Assembly: GCA_022496805.1 (NCBI GenBank)
Contig: CM040089.1
Coordinates: 38,486,372-38,550,371, forward strand
Origin: Pohlia nutans
Taxonomy: Eukaryota > Streptophyta > Bryopsida > Bryales > Mniaceae
Length of the DNA: 64,000 nt
Direction of reading: 5' to 3'
Below, in pieces: positions 10,326 to 22,900 of this stretch; the first letter of the stretch is position 1; every line of letters starts with the position of its first letter. The notes beneath the pieces were generated by a model that ran no database searches, had not been told where the DNA came from, and was given only the letters and a program-made list of their open reading frames with translations. The position numbers and the translations under genes are program-made.

Positions 10326-12106
10326 GATGGAATGACTCAGTACGTTTCACATCAATGGCTATTTCCAAATTCATGAACTTTATGAGGACTTCTTGAAATC
10401 AGTGATGGCCTTGGAACTTTGAAAACAGTGTTCACAACAGTTATTCACAGACTCCTCCAAAGACTACAGTGAAAACGGAGAAGAAAAAAAAATTCCGAAA
10501 ATTCCTCATCAGGGATAGCAAATGTGAACATAGTGTTCAACTGGCAACAATGAAAACAGTACTGACAAAACGTAATTATAGAATTTGAAAACAAAAAAAT
10601 AAAAACGTCATTCCAAAGTAAAGTTAGAACGTCCTTTCCAAAGTATGTGAATCCGGAATTCTTTGAAAATGTAATTATTAGAAAAGAAGACATTGAACAC
10701 GTTTTTCCAAAAATTGGTTTTCCAGATGCACAGGTACTGTAACTGTGGTACAGACTGTAACAGTTCTAACAAGTGCTCTCAAAAGTGGCTACAAAGAGCT
10801 GGATTTCTACCAAAAAAATTTGGATGCTAAACTTCCAAAGATAGCAACTGAAAAGAAAATACAACAGTAGCAATACTGCTAATCCTGATATGAATATGTA
10901 GGCACTTCATGAGGTGATATCCGCGGATATTATACTGGTATAACCTTGATATATCAAGGGTATTGCCGGATATTAAAGAGGTATCTTGAGTATTGTATGC
11001 ACTGTGCATTTCCGAAAAAAAATGACAAATCCATAAAACCACAAACTGCAGTATTGAACACGAACAACAGGCCATGATTCCATGCACTATAGATTCATAG
11101 AACGTTGACAGCAGCCTCACTCAGAACTTCGCGACACTTGATCACACCTGCTGTTCAACTCCACCAATTCATCAATGTACAAGTGATGTTCTAGATTCCA
11201 TTAACACTTACAGGTTGGACGTATGACCATGGAAACATGTTTTATCTGTCACACTCAATTTTTCTACTAAAAATAATATAAGTATTCAAATTTATATTTT
11301 TAGTAGATGAAGTCACATGTCTACTACAAATCATGAATTTTTCATAAATTTTGGTGAAAATTTGAAATTACTATGGTTTCCTGAAGTGATTGTAAAGAAA
11401 ATCTATATAAATTATAAAATGTATTAGAAAATTCCGATTTTTTTACCTACGGTGTAAATTACAATGAGGTAAAGTTTAGTTGATGAAAATCATCTGTGTA
11501 TCTAAAATTAGAAATTTTGCTACACCTTGGTGATACCTACCGAACCTGTAACTACAATAGAAAACTCAATTTTTTAGGTTTTCCAAAAATTCAAAAGGGA
11601 GTAGAAACTAGACTTAGCAAGCTTCATTTTGTTAGGTAAGCTCAAATGCAATGGAACTCATTTTCATGCCCTAAATTTAGTTTAAGTAGAACAAACAAAA
11701 ACATTCAAATTACATTACACGGTGAACCGTTTTTAGGACTCTTTGTGTAGTTCGGACCCATATAAAATCTAAAAATAGTTTGAATGATGTGAATTTAACT
11801 TGAAGAGGTGGCATCACCAAGCAAAAGCCCTTCACATAAAGAATTGGATGGAAATCAGACACGACAACAGTGGAATTGAACAATCGAGTTATTTCATAAG
11901 CCATTTTTTAGTCTCTTCGGAATTCAGGGGTTAATTCTCAACTTCCCCCCAACAATCGTCAATTCAGTATGAATTGTCAACCACAGTATCTATATGTATT
12001 GAATACAACATACTTCATGCCATTATATATAATAAGTGGTATTTCTGTGGGAGGTTGCATACTGTTCTAAATGTCATGAATTGGTTCGCAGATCAGTGGT
12101 CCTCAC
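10326..12106. other. AT-rich stretch between piggyBac core and upstream ORFs
   Basis: Apart from the possible piggyBac N-terminal remnant at 10326-10410, nothing coding is recognised. If the upstream exons and the transposase belong to one gene, this would be intron sequence. Confidence 0.35.
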
Positions 12107-12333
12107 CTGCAGTACTGTGTGCAGTGGACTACGAGTCGTCACAGGGACTGCCTGAGGAGGACGTGGCGGTCGCGCTTTGAAACTGCCACGCTTGCCACGA
12201 CCACGTCCACGGATGCTTAGCACCGACGATTGGCCTGAAGAAAATGGCGGTCCCGCGGCATGCGCTTCAAGACCGTTGCTCTGCCGAAGTGGATCGATAA
12301 AATTGGGGCCCGGGTCCACCATTGTCGCATGAC
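12107..12333 (-). CDS. Candidate RG-rich exon, unrecognised
   Basis: On the minus strand an acceptor-like TTGCAG at 12334-12339 precedes a GC-rich open stretch with the basic run RGRGRGKRGSFKARPPRPP, which ends at CTGCAG followed by GTGAGG, a good donor (exon end 12107). It lies between the piggyBac core and the decayed ORF on the same strand, so it may be an exon of that gene. There is no family match I can name. Confidence 0.25.
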
Positions 12334-12339
12334 CTGCAA

Positions 12340-12725
12340 GGCCAGATCCGCAATCATGCTACAGGTCAGAGAGGTGCCGATACAAAGGCCATGAATTTCT
12401 GAACATATTCTCTGTGAGGTATCCGCCAGCAGTGCGTGGCCGGGGTGGTGCCTTGAATTTCGGGAGTCAACATATAATTGGCATGCAGCCAGTGCACATG
12501 GGATTGGACTCTTACAGTTCATGTTACAGACGTGCCGATCAAAAGGCCATGAGTTTCTAAACTTATTGGCAGTTAGAGATCCGCCAGCACTGAGTGGCCA
12601 GGCTGGTGCCCACAAAGACGGCATTCAGAATAAACTTGGCATGCAGCTAGTGCACATGGGATGCGAAAGACGGCATTCAGAATAAACTTAGTATGCAGCC
12701 AGTGCACATGGGATGCGAATCTTAC
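12340..12725. repeat. Imperfect tandem repeats (about 165 bp, then about 60 bp)
   Basis: Two units (about 12360-12530 and 12525-12650) share GTGCCGAT, AAAGGCCATGA, ATCCGCCAGCA and GCATGCAGC-AGTGCACATGG. The last part (GACGGCATTCAGAATAAACTT plus the following block, one base shortened here by description) is repeated again about 60 bp later. On the minus strand the motif IPCALAA is read in each copy. Confidence 0.55.
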
Positions 12726-13803
12726 TGATCATGGAGGTGCCCACGTTGTGCGCGCTGACGGGGCTCCCGGATTCCGCGGCAGTCGGCGGAACTGATGCTT
12801 TGGCAGTCACTGGTCCTCCGGTACATGACAGGTGTAAATGGAATGTTGGCGGCCACTCTCTTTCATCATCCATGAGGGAATTGACGACGTCCTCATCCAC
12901 GTTCTCACTCATGACAAACGACAAATCATGGCCATCGGCGCCACTGTCCTCACAATCGTCTAAGCCATCCGCATGCAGATCAGGTGGCTCCGAGCTTCCA
13001 AGTGGAGAGATTACTTCGAGTACACCAAAAGGAAGGTGACGGATCTCACCATCGTCACACTACACCACATAGAGAATTTCTCGTGTTCCAGTAGGCTTGT
13101 ATGCATGCACAGCAAATCCACAGATATACTCACCGCATTTCGGATCATCGGAGTTCAGCCTCATGATTTCAGCGTAAGGCGCTCGCACTGGTACAGACCT
13201 CGTGATAGCTCGTGGTAGTGATGCATATGGTTGAGCTTCGATCAAGCATCCTCGTAGAAGTCCTTCGCCGGGAATGTTGCAACGACCAGGGTCTGCTAGC
13301 ACGGAAGGACGACGTAGCGTTTGCACATGTCCACGATCGGTTCCACTTCCTGGATCCATTGCAGGTGCTGCCGGAATTGCAGAAAAAGGATAATGCTTAG
13401 GTCCACGATCGGATCCACTTCCTGGATCCATTGCAGTTGCTGCCGGAACTGCAGAGGAAGGATCGCCTGATGGTCCAAGATGAAGTAAACTTCCACTGTC
13501 ATGTATGACTGCGCCCAACGCTCCTCTGTTTTGGAACTGCAGACCCAAAGTTGACGTCTCATGGATCTGCGGATCCGCAGTTGCAGTCATCAAGAATGTT
13601 GAGCACATCGATGGAATCAATGGACGGTTCGTGTGTTCGGAGCTCAAAGGGTCTGCTTAGGACGTCACATGCGCCGAGGCCACTGTATCGTCGATTGCTG
13701 CGAGTATAGGAGGACGATCTGATGATCGTGGGCGCTTCTGCGTCCCTGCTGTCGATATGCGTCCCTTGGGCTGTCGCTTCAACGTTGGTTGCTCTCCAGC
13801 CAT
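12688..13803 (-). pseudogene. Decayed 372-codon ORF, possibly the N-terminal part of the piggyBac gene
   Basis: One minus-strand frame stays open from an ATG at 13803 to 12688 except for two in-frame stops (TAA near 13659, TAG near 13056). Sense continues smoothly across the second stop: REILYVV, stop, CDDGEIRHLPFGVLEVI. That block (about 13010-13110) looks like the strand pattern of Tudor/SH3-like readers, with its Y-V-x-DDGE core; this is a weak inference. The middle holds a tandem repeat containing AMDPGSG(S/T)DRG, and the end is acidic (SENVDEDVVNSLMDDEREWP). Acidic N-termini are common in piggyBac transposases. The overlapping 160-codon frame at 13559-14041 is an alternative reading. Confidence 0.4.
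13325..13475. repeat. Two-copy 75-bp tandem repeat inside the decayed ORF
   Basis: The block CCACGATCGGTTCCACTTCC with its downstream CTGGATCCATTGCAG and GCTGCCGGAA(C/T)TGCAG is present twice, at about 13328-13400 and 13403-13475. The period is a multiple of three, so the reading frame is kept and the protein repeat is A(I/V)PAA(A/T)AMDPGSG(T/S)DRG. Confidence 0.7.
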
Positions 13804-14905
13804 TGCCGTCAAGGTCCGGCCACAGTTCGTCACGCAGCACACGGTACAGTGCACGAGAAAATCCACGCGGGTGGCCTTCAGGCCGTTGCTCTCTCCACCC
13901 TAGAATCTTCGCAGTGTGATAGTAAAATAGAAACCGTAGTCCTTCTGGTGAGTTCACTCTAGCAATTCCTACCTTCACTCGTTTTTTGAGAAGAAAACTC
14001 GGATTTAGCAGTCTCAAAATGCAGGAAATTTGTGATGGCAAAGCTCTCTGACTCTGCAGTGCCCACGCGGCGATGATATATCGTGTTCTCTAGAGGACAG
14101 TAAGACGACGTGCATTTTCTACATCAACCATGCTTCTATGAGTCTGTTCTTACAAAGGTTGCTCACTTATACTGATGTAGTCATGATAATCTATGAAAAA
14201 TAAGCCGAATTCTTGCATGTTGTGTGTTCAATGATCTACCAATTTTGCACGTAAAAAAATGCATTGAGCTACTTTTAGATAGGTTTCTTAGTGGAGTTAC
14301 CTTAGCATTGCCTAGTGGAATTTATGTTGAAGGACATGCATTGCGGGCGGTGTTCAATGCTGTGTAGAAGAACTTTGACGCCACAATTTTGAATTTTGAA
14401 TGCAAATTGCGTGGGCCAATGCATATCAGCCGTGTGGCAACACCCATCACCAAAATAATCATTTTACTGTGTTTGTTTTATGTTTTCTATGCCAAGTACA
14501 TGACGTATGTACAACCTTATCTGCCCGTAATTACAGTTGCATCACCACAGGGCAGTACAAGTAACCGCCACCCCACACTGCCCTTTTGCTTGAAACGCAC
14601 ACTAAAACTTCATGAATATTTTGCCCCCATCACTTGGACTGCACTGAAATTTCACTACAATTTTGACATGAACACAATCTAGAGGCTCTACAAAATTCAT
14701 TGAACGCTTAATTCTTGCACACATCACGTATTTGCACTCAGAAGTCCCTACGGAACCTTCCATAATTTTCATGGACAAAAATCGTCCATACCTACAGAAA
14801 TACAGCTTCTCAATCTCATCCGGCATCCACATTTTGGACGCAGGCGCCTGAAAGGGTTAAAAATAAATGTCTATACTCCAGTAGCAATTTGGGAAGCCTT
14901 TAATG

Positions 14906-15462
14906 TTAATCCTTAAGCTCCCAAGAGACCATTTTTTGATCGTTGCCTACTTTTGACGGGCTGCTCCGAATAAAAAATTTATTTTATATTTTAAAATAAA
15001 AGTATTTCAAAATACTACAATGAGTTTACTTTCCAACACAATTTGAATTATGTCAATCCAAGTTAAACTCCACCTGGGAGAATTTTTCAAAGTGGATCAC
15101 CTCGACATTGTCTTAGTGTTATAAAATTTGCTATTTGGAGAAAGTAATGATGTTCCCTCCATCATTTCTTTTGCTTCTTTGAAGTTTACAATAGATAAAA
15201 AAAAAGACTCATCATGCTAAAATTTTAACTCTAAAAGTGAAAATTATAATTTATAAAATATTTCAAAGGTTAATGCTTTTAAACTCATTAAAAAAACATC
15301 TATAGTTTTTTTTTTTTTAAGTTTGGCTGTATGGATAATTTGTAGAGATGATGCCCTACATTTTGTTTATTGAATCAAAATTCATCAAACATATGGCAGG
15401 CACGAATAATTATAACACATTCATGTTTTGTCCAATTCCCCTTAGGCTCTTAGGGATTTTAA
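14906..15462. mobile_element. TTAA-flanked MITE, family 2, diverged copy
   Basis: A 557-bp element bounded by TTAA (left TTAATCCTTAAGCTC, right end GGGATTTTAA). It is homologous along its length to 24323-24869. Shared internal blocks include ATGATGTTC-CTC followed by CATTT, and ATGCTT(C/T)TAAA(T/C)TCATTAAA. It has no coding capacity. A separate TTAACCCCTAAACACATGAG sequence starts exactly at its right border, perhaps the end of another element. Confidence 0.6.
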
Positions 15463-16071
15463 CCCCTAAACACATGAGGAGGTCCTCCACCCAAAACTGC
15501 CTCATTTTGGACATTTTCGTTGATGATCTCTGAATGCTATTCAAATCTTCTTTTCACATTCTAACCTTAGGATCTTGTACTCCTAGGCATTATAAACCAT
15601 CCCTCAATATTTCAAAACATTTGACCGTATAGATGTCACGATAATAGCATATGAAGTTGAGATTTTGAAATTTCAGGCCTTGCAAAATTCGGGCAGCCTT
15701 GCTTTGATGGGCTCCCAAACCAAAAAAAAAAAGTTGAAATGATGTGCCACTTTTGGCCATACTCAAGATGAGGTAGGTAACAAGATGCACGACTCAATTC
15801 ATTTGTTCAATTGGATGAAGAATTTGCCCTGAGGATTTATTCATTCACCAAGTAATCAAGCGTTTCCCACAACCGCATCCAGTTCTCATGTACTTAGGAA
15901 AAAAAAACACACGATTATTTCTAAAAGAGCCGAAATTCTTGACATAAAAAGCTACACAACCGTGCCATGTGGCGGCTGGATTTGAACTCAGATTTGTAAG
16001 CAGAGAGTTGAGGTCCTTACCTTTCTAAAAAGTGGCATGAGAATATTTCAAATTATATCCACTAAGGTAAG
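15463..16071. other. Intergenic, nothing recognised
   Basis: AT-rich, with A/T homopolymers and no supported ORF. Confidence 0.5.
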
Positions 16072-16284
16072 AGTATACAAAACCAATAGTGTACCCAATT
16101 CTGATAATTTTTAAACATAGTAGTCATTTTAATACGTAAATCTAAGCACATTATAGAGCCCTTATTGTTTGTTGATCGGAATGATAAACTATCTATGGTC
16201 TACCTAGATTTTACGTTCTACCTACAGTGTCTAGAAATTATAGGAATTGGGTACACTTTTGGTTTTGGATGCTCCTACCTTAGA
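16072..16284. mobile_element. Long-TIR MITE, family K, diverged copy
   Basis: A 213-bp element whose ends are inverted complements: the left begins CTAAGGTAAGAGTATACAAA and the right, read inverted, CTAAGGTAGGAGCATCCAAA. Inside each arm is GTGTACCCAATTC. It is related in sequence to 25868-26089. Non-coding. Confidence 0.65.
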
Positions 16285-16911
16285 TGATGAACAACATGAA
16301 TCGTGTCCCTCCCCGAGTCCAATGCATACATCCAACCTCATCATCCATATCGAATTCATTCGTAGTGGATTTGCAAAGTCAAAGCCTCCAAAGGATTGTG
16401 CAACAATAATGAATACAGAAAACTAAAAGTTTTGGAAACGAATTGAACTAATAAAGAACTTCTCCTCTTGTCGATCTCTCAAAGATTTCTATGTTGTTGC
16501 CAAAGTTGCGATTCATCATTACCGTTAGCAAGCTCAACCACATTCTCTTTCAACGCCCATTCTTCAAGGTAACCCACACTACTCATGCAGCGAAGGAGTT
16601 GTAATTCAGCTGTTTTCTATTTTTAGGGTTTCAGTTGCATTTTCTCCGAAGCATGGCCCCGTTGCGCGGATTTTCTAGGACTCATCACAATAATGTTCTC
16701 TTGAATGCGTGCCTATTTAGTTGATTGGCAGGCATGGTCGTCGCTGGAGTTTCAGAGCTCGTTGTTTGATTGAAGCGAGGCTTTTTACTAGATTTTTAAA
16801 AGCGACAGTAAGTAGAATGTAGGAAACCCTTGATCGCCTCGTTTGCTGCCTGCATTGTGGATTGGATTGCATTGCATTGTGGTTGCTGTTGTCCGATCGA
16901 TCGCACAAAGC

Positions 16912-19900
16912 ATGATGCTGGATCTGGCCTCGTTCGGGGACGACAAGTTCCATGCCAAGTCGTGGGTGAACGGCGCGTGCAAGGCGCGCCACCCCGATGA
17001 TTCCCTGGACAAGTACCTGGGCGACTTGGAGATGAAGCTGCAGCTCATGGCGGAGAACATCGCCGCGTCGCTGGAGGATCAGAGCGCGCAGGCGCTCCTG
17101 CGCGTGCCGCGCGCGTCGCGCGACGTCTTCCGAGTGCGAGACGACGCCGTCTCGCTCCGATCCACCGTCTCCGCCGTGCTCCACAAGCTTCAACAGGTCC
17201 GCCCCCTGCCCTTCAATTAGGGTTTAGGCCCCATGCTCGAAATGAGCATTTGGTGCCAGTGCTATAAATTAGAATGTTTTGGTGTTGAGTTGCTCAACTT
17301 TAACAGCAATTTTCAGCTGGTGAGGTGTCAGTAGAGCCAATTTCTTCACGTTTTGTTGATCTACTAGAGTAGGGATGTCCTTACTCAGTTGACTGGAATT
17401 CAATCTCTCCTTTGTTTGTTGAATGCAGGCAGAAGGTACCTCGGCGGAATCAGTGGCAGCACTTGCACGCGTCGATGCCGTGAAGCAGCGGATGGAAGCG
17501 GCACATGAAACACTCCAGGTATAATAGTTCTTACTCCGAAATTCTTCCTTGCTGTTTGTTGGTCTCCATTTGTCAGTTTCAATCCTGGAAAGCTAAGGTG
17601 CAAATGCTCACCACATTTTGTGATTCGAGCTTGTCACAGGAACCGGGAAGAGGAAGAGTGACCAATTCAAGTTATGTGTTGTTTGTCCGTGCAGGATGCT
17701 GCAGGGTTGGCAAAGCTTAGCGCCAGCGTTGAGGATGTTTTCGCTAGTGGGAATCTCCCACAGGCGGCCGAAACTTTGGCTCAAATGCGCCGCTGTTTGG
17801 CAGTAGTTGGTGAAGTAAGTTGGTTCCATATTCACGTTGTCAATCAGATTTTTTTTCTTAACAATATTGAAACTCAGATTGGCATTGACTGAGGTGCTCG
17901 GGAGACCTCTTGCTAAATTCTTCATCAGTCTTTATTGTTCTACCCTTGAAATCATTCATTAGCTATGATTGGTGTTTGTTTAAAGTAGAGGATACGATTT
18001 GCGTCACTTTATCCCCTAAATGCCCACAGCCTCTCCAGATTTGGAAAATTGCAAAGATGCATTATAAAATGCAACAAAGAGCATTATTTTGAACTTTGAT
18101 GTATGAATAAAAGTTGTACATTATGAATTTTAGATTCTATCTACACGGATAGATCTATGATTGCAATCACCAATATTTTCGTATAAAATTTGAACTTAAA
18201 ATTCAAAATTCTTTTGTAATTTGATTACGAATAAGATATTGACAATCTGTGGATGAAATTTGTTGTGATGGGTTGAAATGTAATGCTGTCGAGGATTTAG
18301 TATCCTCGACAGCATTCTACTCTGAGACAATTAGGGAGTTTCTTTGATTTCTAATTTTTGATATGGATTTGACGACAAACTGTTATTGTGTTTGACACTG
18401 TTCCGACCTGATGACGAAGCAGGTGCCCGAGTTTGCAAATGTGAAGCGACAGTTGGAGGGACTCGAGGATCGGCTGGAGGGCATGGTGCAACCGCGACTT
18501 GCAGATGCTCTCACCCAACGGAAGGTTGCCCTCAAACTCCATATTAATTACAAATTATACTAAACAAATATGAATTTTCTTCAAAAATTCTAAGTTAAAT
18601 AGAAAAACATTCGAAAAAGCAGATCGGAAACATTCCATCTTATTCTGGTTTTCCTTCAAAAAAGCAGATAAAAACATTATGGTTAATGGTGATCTATCAT
18701 GTACACACAGGGTAAAAGTTGCATATCTGATTGTTGACGTAGGGGCATCAATGCTGGGCATTCTTTCATTAATTGGATAAGTAAGATGTACAATGTGGTT
18801 TTGTGGTCCTCGCAACGTTGTATACACAAGCAGTCGGGAGTCTATCTGTGCAATTGTTTACACGAAAAAAGTATTATTAGACATGAGTAGATATTCTCAG
18901 AATCTGGTTTCTGTTTGCCAGTTTGAGCACCTTAAACCCCTGAAGGACCAAGGATTCATGGTTTTAAGGTGGAAAATTCAATTGATCATATTGTGAAAAA
19001 TACAATTTATATGAGAGCAAATTTTATATCAACGGAATCAGTGAAGAACATTGCATGTGTTGGTCAAACAACATGTAAATTTGAACAAAAGGAAGTCCAC
19101 ATAGGACCTACTCAAAAGTGTTAAAAAACATGAGGGCCCAATTTGGGCTTCTTGGTCATTTAGGGGTTAATACTTACGAGGAATGAACAATCAGCGATGG
19201 CAACCAGCCTGACAAACGATTGATTGGAGTACCCGTACCAAGTGTCTTGATGTAGGAATACCTTGTCTCAATGCCGTGGTAGTAATTTCTGTAGGATAAC
19301 TCCCCCGTTGTCGATCCTTAGTGATGATCCTTAGTAGCCATGGCCCTTTTTCTTCCACATCAGGAAAACATACATTATAGTGCTGATGGTGCTGCAAAAA
19401 TTGAATGAACCCAGATCTTGGGATATGGAAATGGCTGCTAAGAAAATTTCATTTATGATGCTGCAAGATTTGGTGTAGTATACCATTTGTTAACGCAGCT
19501 ACTGAGAATGTGATACTAACACCTAATGCTGGCTGTCTGCTAGGTGGAGAGTACGCAAGGACTTCGGGATATTCTCATTACCATAGGTCGATACAAGTCG
19601 CTGGAGCAGCACTACACACGGGTGCGAATGCGCCCCCTGAAGCGCTTGTGGGAGGAATTTGAGGCTGCAAAAGTTGGCATCCCTTTGGCCAAGCCAGCGG
19701 CTACCGACAACAGCACGGGAGGTGACCGAAGGCCTGCAACCATGTCCACCTCGGCTAATGGCTCAATGACATCGTTTGCTGAGTGGCTGCCACACTATTA
19801 CGACGAAGTCCTCCTTGTACTTGAGCAAGAGCTAAAATGGTATGGTACACATAACACATTTTTTGATTCTTCCGTTGCGTACAGAAAGAACGTCACCAAG

Positions 19901-22900
19901 TGGTATGGTCTGGCGTTTCACTGATTTTCAGCCACAGTTCTTGTCAGGGCGTGTGAGGATCTTGTCTGGATCAGTGCGATTCCCTTGGACCTCAAAATAC
20001 TTTTAAGCACTTGTTTGATGCTTGCATCTTGTGCACATTTGGAATATTATATCGAGCATCTCACAACCACCACTGCTGTACAGGTGCATGGTAGCATTTC
20101 CGGAAGACTACAAGTTATTGGTACCCGGGCTACTGATTGAGACCATGAATTCGATTTCTGCCAGCTTTGTTACTCGGATTGACACCTTTACATCCGAGGC
20201 TACTGCAGCATCTAGAGCTTTGATTGGAGGTATTTTTCTAGTCAATTGGCCCACTGGTGAGAGGATGTTTCAGGAAATTTCTCATTCTTATACTCCAATT
20301 GGACCTTTGAATGTGACTTGGTAGACTAATTCGTTCTATTCAGGTCGCCTAATTCTTTGGTTTTTATTATTCAGAACATCCTTAGGCAACCCTCTTGCTT
20401 TAGTCTTTTAATTTTCTGTCACTTCCTCGATTCTGGTGTTTACTAATTTTTTTTTGGTCTTGTTGGATTAGCTCAAGTGCCAGGTGGTGAGGCCTCCCGA
20501 GATGGTCAATTCTCAACTTTGAGTTTACTCATAGGACTGCACAGCGTGTCAGAAGCTTTTTCAAAGAACGTTTTGCACTTGCTTTCTGCAATCGACGTTG
20601 CTGAGTTAGCAAAGGTTCTTCAAGCAGTTTACCAACCGTTTGAAGATTACAAGCAAAGGTGAGCTCTTTAAATCCACTCTTGTATTCTCGACACAACGAA
20701 TCATTTATATATTATTCTGTTTCTACGATTAATCACTAATGGGGCAGCAGTAGTGTAGGAATGAACTGCATATTCATTGCCATTTTGATGTAGTATACAA
20801 ACAAAAGGTTGTTCATCTTGCAAGAAGTTCACCTTAAGTGATGTGATGTTCCAGGTATGGGGAACTTGAGCGCATTCAACTTCTGGGTGAAGTATCAGCC
20901 TTAGATTTGCGGGGGGCAGTTTCGCGGGGCTTTGGTCAACATGGGGTAGAGCTCAGTGAAACAGTCCGAAGAATGGAAGCATCAATCCCTGAAATAACGA
21001 TAGCACTTGAAGCTGCAGTAGAGCGGTGCATGAACTTTACTGGAGGAGTGGAAGTTGAGGCTTTACTGCGCACTCTAGACGAAGTCATTCTTCATTACTT
21101 GGCTAGCTTGTTGGATATTCTCAAGTCGTTGCGTTCCATATGTGGAATTGACCGAATTTTAGAGTTTCTGGGTTCAAGCGACCTCTCAAATTTAAAGAAG
21201 GATGCAGAAGCTGTTAAGAAAGAGGGGGCTGGTGCAGCTCTAGACGTTGTACCGGAGGAGGAAGAGTGGACAATTGTACAAGGAGCCCTCCAGCTTCTGA
21301 CGGTTGCTGAAGGCCTGAGTAGCCGTTCAGCTGTATTCGAGGCCTCTCTACGAGCAACCCTGTCTCGGCTGGGCACCAGTTTGCTGTCTCGTGTGCTGAC
21401 CAGCTCCATGTCACCTCTTCCGCTCCCAGTGTCTGAGAAAGAGGATTTGGATGACACAGTTGCAGGGCCGGTGGGACTTGATATTGCTATTTTACGCTTG
21501 ATCAATTCTCCTGAAAAAGCAAGAAGACTGGCAGGCTTATTGGAACAGGTTCTACCCTTCCTATTCCCTTTGATTTTCCTAGTTTAGATTATGGACCAGG
21601 TAATGGCAATCATGGAAATAGTATCGAAAATAATTTGCAAGTTTGTGCCTATCCAGCTCTCGGATGGCGAGGTAGGTGCTAACTTGCGATGTATTTTTGA
21701 TAACCGTGGCCTTGATTGTCATTACCGGACGTAATGCTAATGTGACAAGTAAAATCTGATCCTTTTGAAATCGACTATGGTAGTCCAACTGTAGGATCTT
21801 GAAGATCATGTTGTGTTTGTTCTACCCTCAAATTTTCAGCCGTCGATTCTAAGTATAATAACAGTCAAGGTTTTAGACTTGAAAATTTAGCACATGCACT
21901 TTGAACTCGAGTAAGTTTGTGCTCTTGAATCTCAGTGGTTGCGTATCTTCTAAATTAGATTGTTTAATGGGTTGTAAGTACAATTAAGAAGGGCTAGCTG
22001 TCTAGTAATATGGGTTCTAATCCTCCTCTCAACCATTGAGACTATACCACATGAGCTTCATTTTCATTATGTTCTCATTGTTTTTTTTATCATTTAGAAC
22101 CATGCGTAAGGTACTGACATCGTCTTGTCATGGGTGGCAGGTTAAGGACCCACAGTTTCACGCACTACCCCACACCTCCCAAAGAGTAGCTGCTTTCACA
22201 GAGGCCGTGAACGAGCTTGTGTATGAGGTTCTCATGTCGAAAGTCCGGACCAAGATTTCAGATATGGCGCGGGAGGCACTTTGGAACGAGCAGGAAAAAG
22301 AAAACCTATTCAACCTGCCAAGTTTCAGTGCTTATGCATCCGAGTATGTGACGAGCATTGGAGAGTACTTGTTAACCCTTCCTCAGCAGTTACTTCCATT
22401 AGCAGGGACTGGAAGTGCCGAGGGCGTAGAGGAGGGCTCCGATGATGCACAATATTTTGCAACGGAGTGGATGTTCAAGGTATCTTCATTTATTTCCTGC
22501 CTGCTTTAAACCCTAAGCGTCCACTGTATTTTCTGTAGTGTAGGAAAATTGGACCCGCTTGCTGCAAATCATCTGTTTGTGTGAAAATGACTTCAGTTTG
22601 ACACGATCGACACTGTTGAACTTGTAGTATAAAACAAGAGCTTTAAAATGATGTATTGCAATCAGAAAACTGAGATAAAATGAGAAAATGCCACTGTTGC
22701 AAAGTTCAGTGATGCAGATGGCCATATTGGACGTTACGCTTAGGGGTTAATTTACAGTCCACTCTATATGATTTGTTTCTACTCCTATAGATAAAATTTA
22801 GGGGTTAAAATTTTGGGCACTTAGGGGTTAAAATTTTGAAGTACATTGTTATTTGCATTGCTATTTCGCCAGTACATTCACGATTTCAATGGCAGTTCTG

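Larger units (their letters stand above)
5790..14860 (-). mobile_element. Possible full-length, TTAA-bounded piggyBac element
   Basis: The piggyBac transposase (9270-10325, minus) lies between two outward candidate ends: TTAACCCTTTAACGTCCA at 5790-5807, and at 14857-14860 the inverse end, which read on the minus strand starts TTAACCCTTTCAGGCGCC. Both start TTAACCCTTT. If they belong together, the element is about 9.1 kb and includes the decayed ORF upstream of the transposase, a pseudogene fragment and a palindrome. This is much longer than typical piggyBac elements (2-3 kb), so nested insertions or chance pairing of unrelated ends are real alternatives. Confidence 0.28.

Noticed and set aside
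13559..14041. 160-codon minus-strand ORF as an independent gene
   Set aside because: It overlaps the longer same-frame decayed ORF in another frame and has no recognised motif; kept only as an alternative reading.
21095..21505. 136-codon minus-strand ORF
   Set aside because: Antisense shadow of COG7 exon 8.
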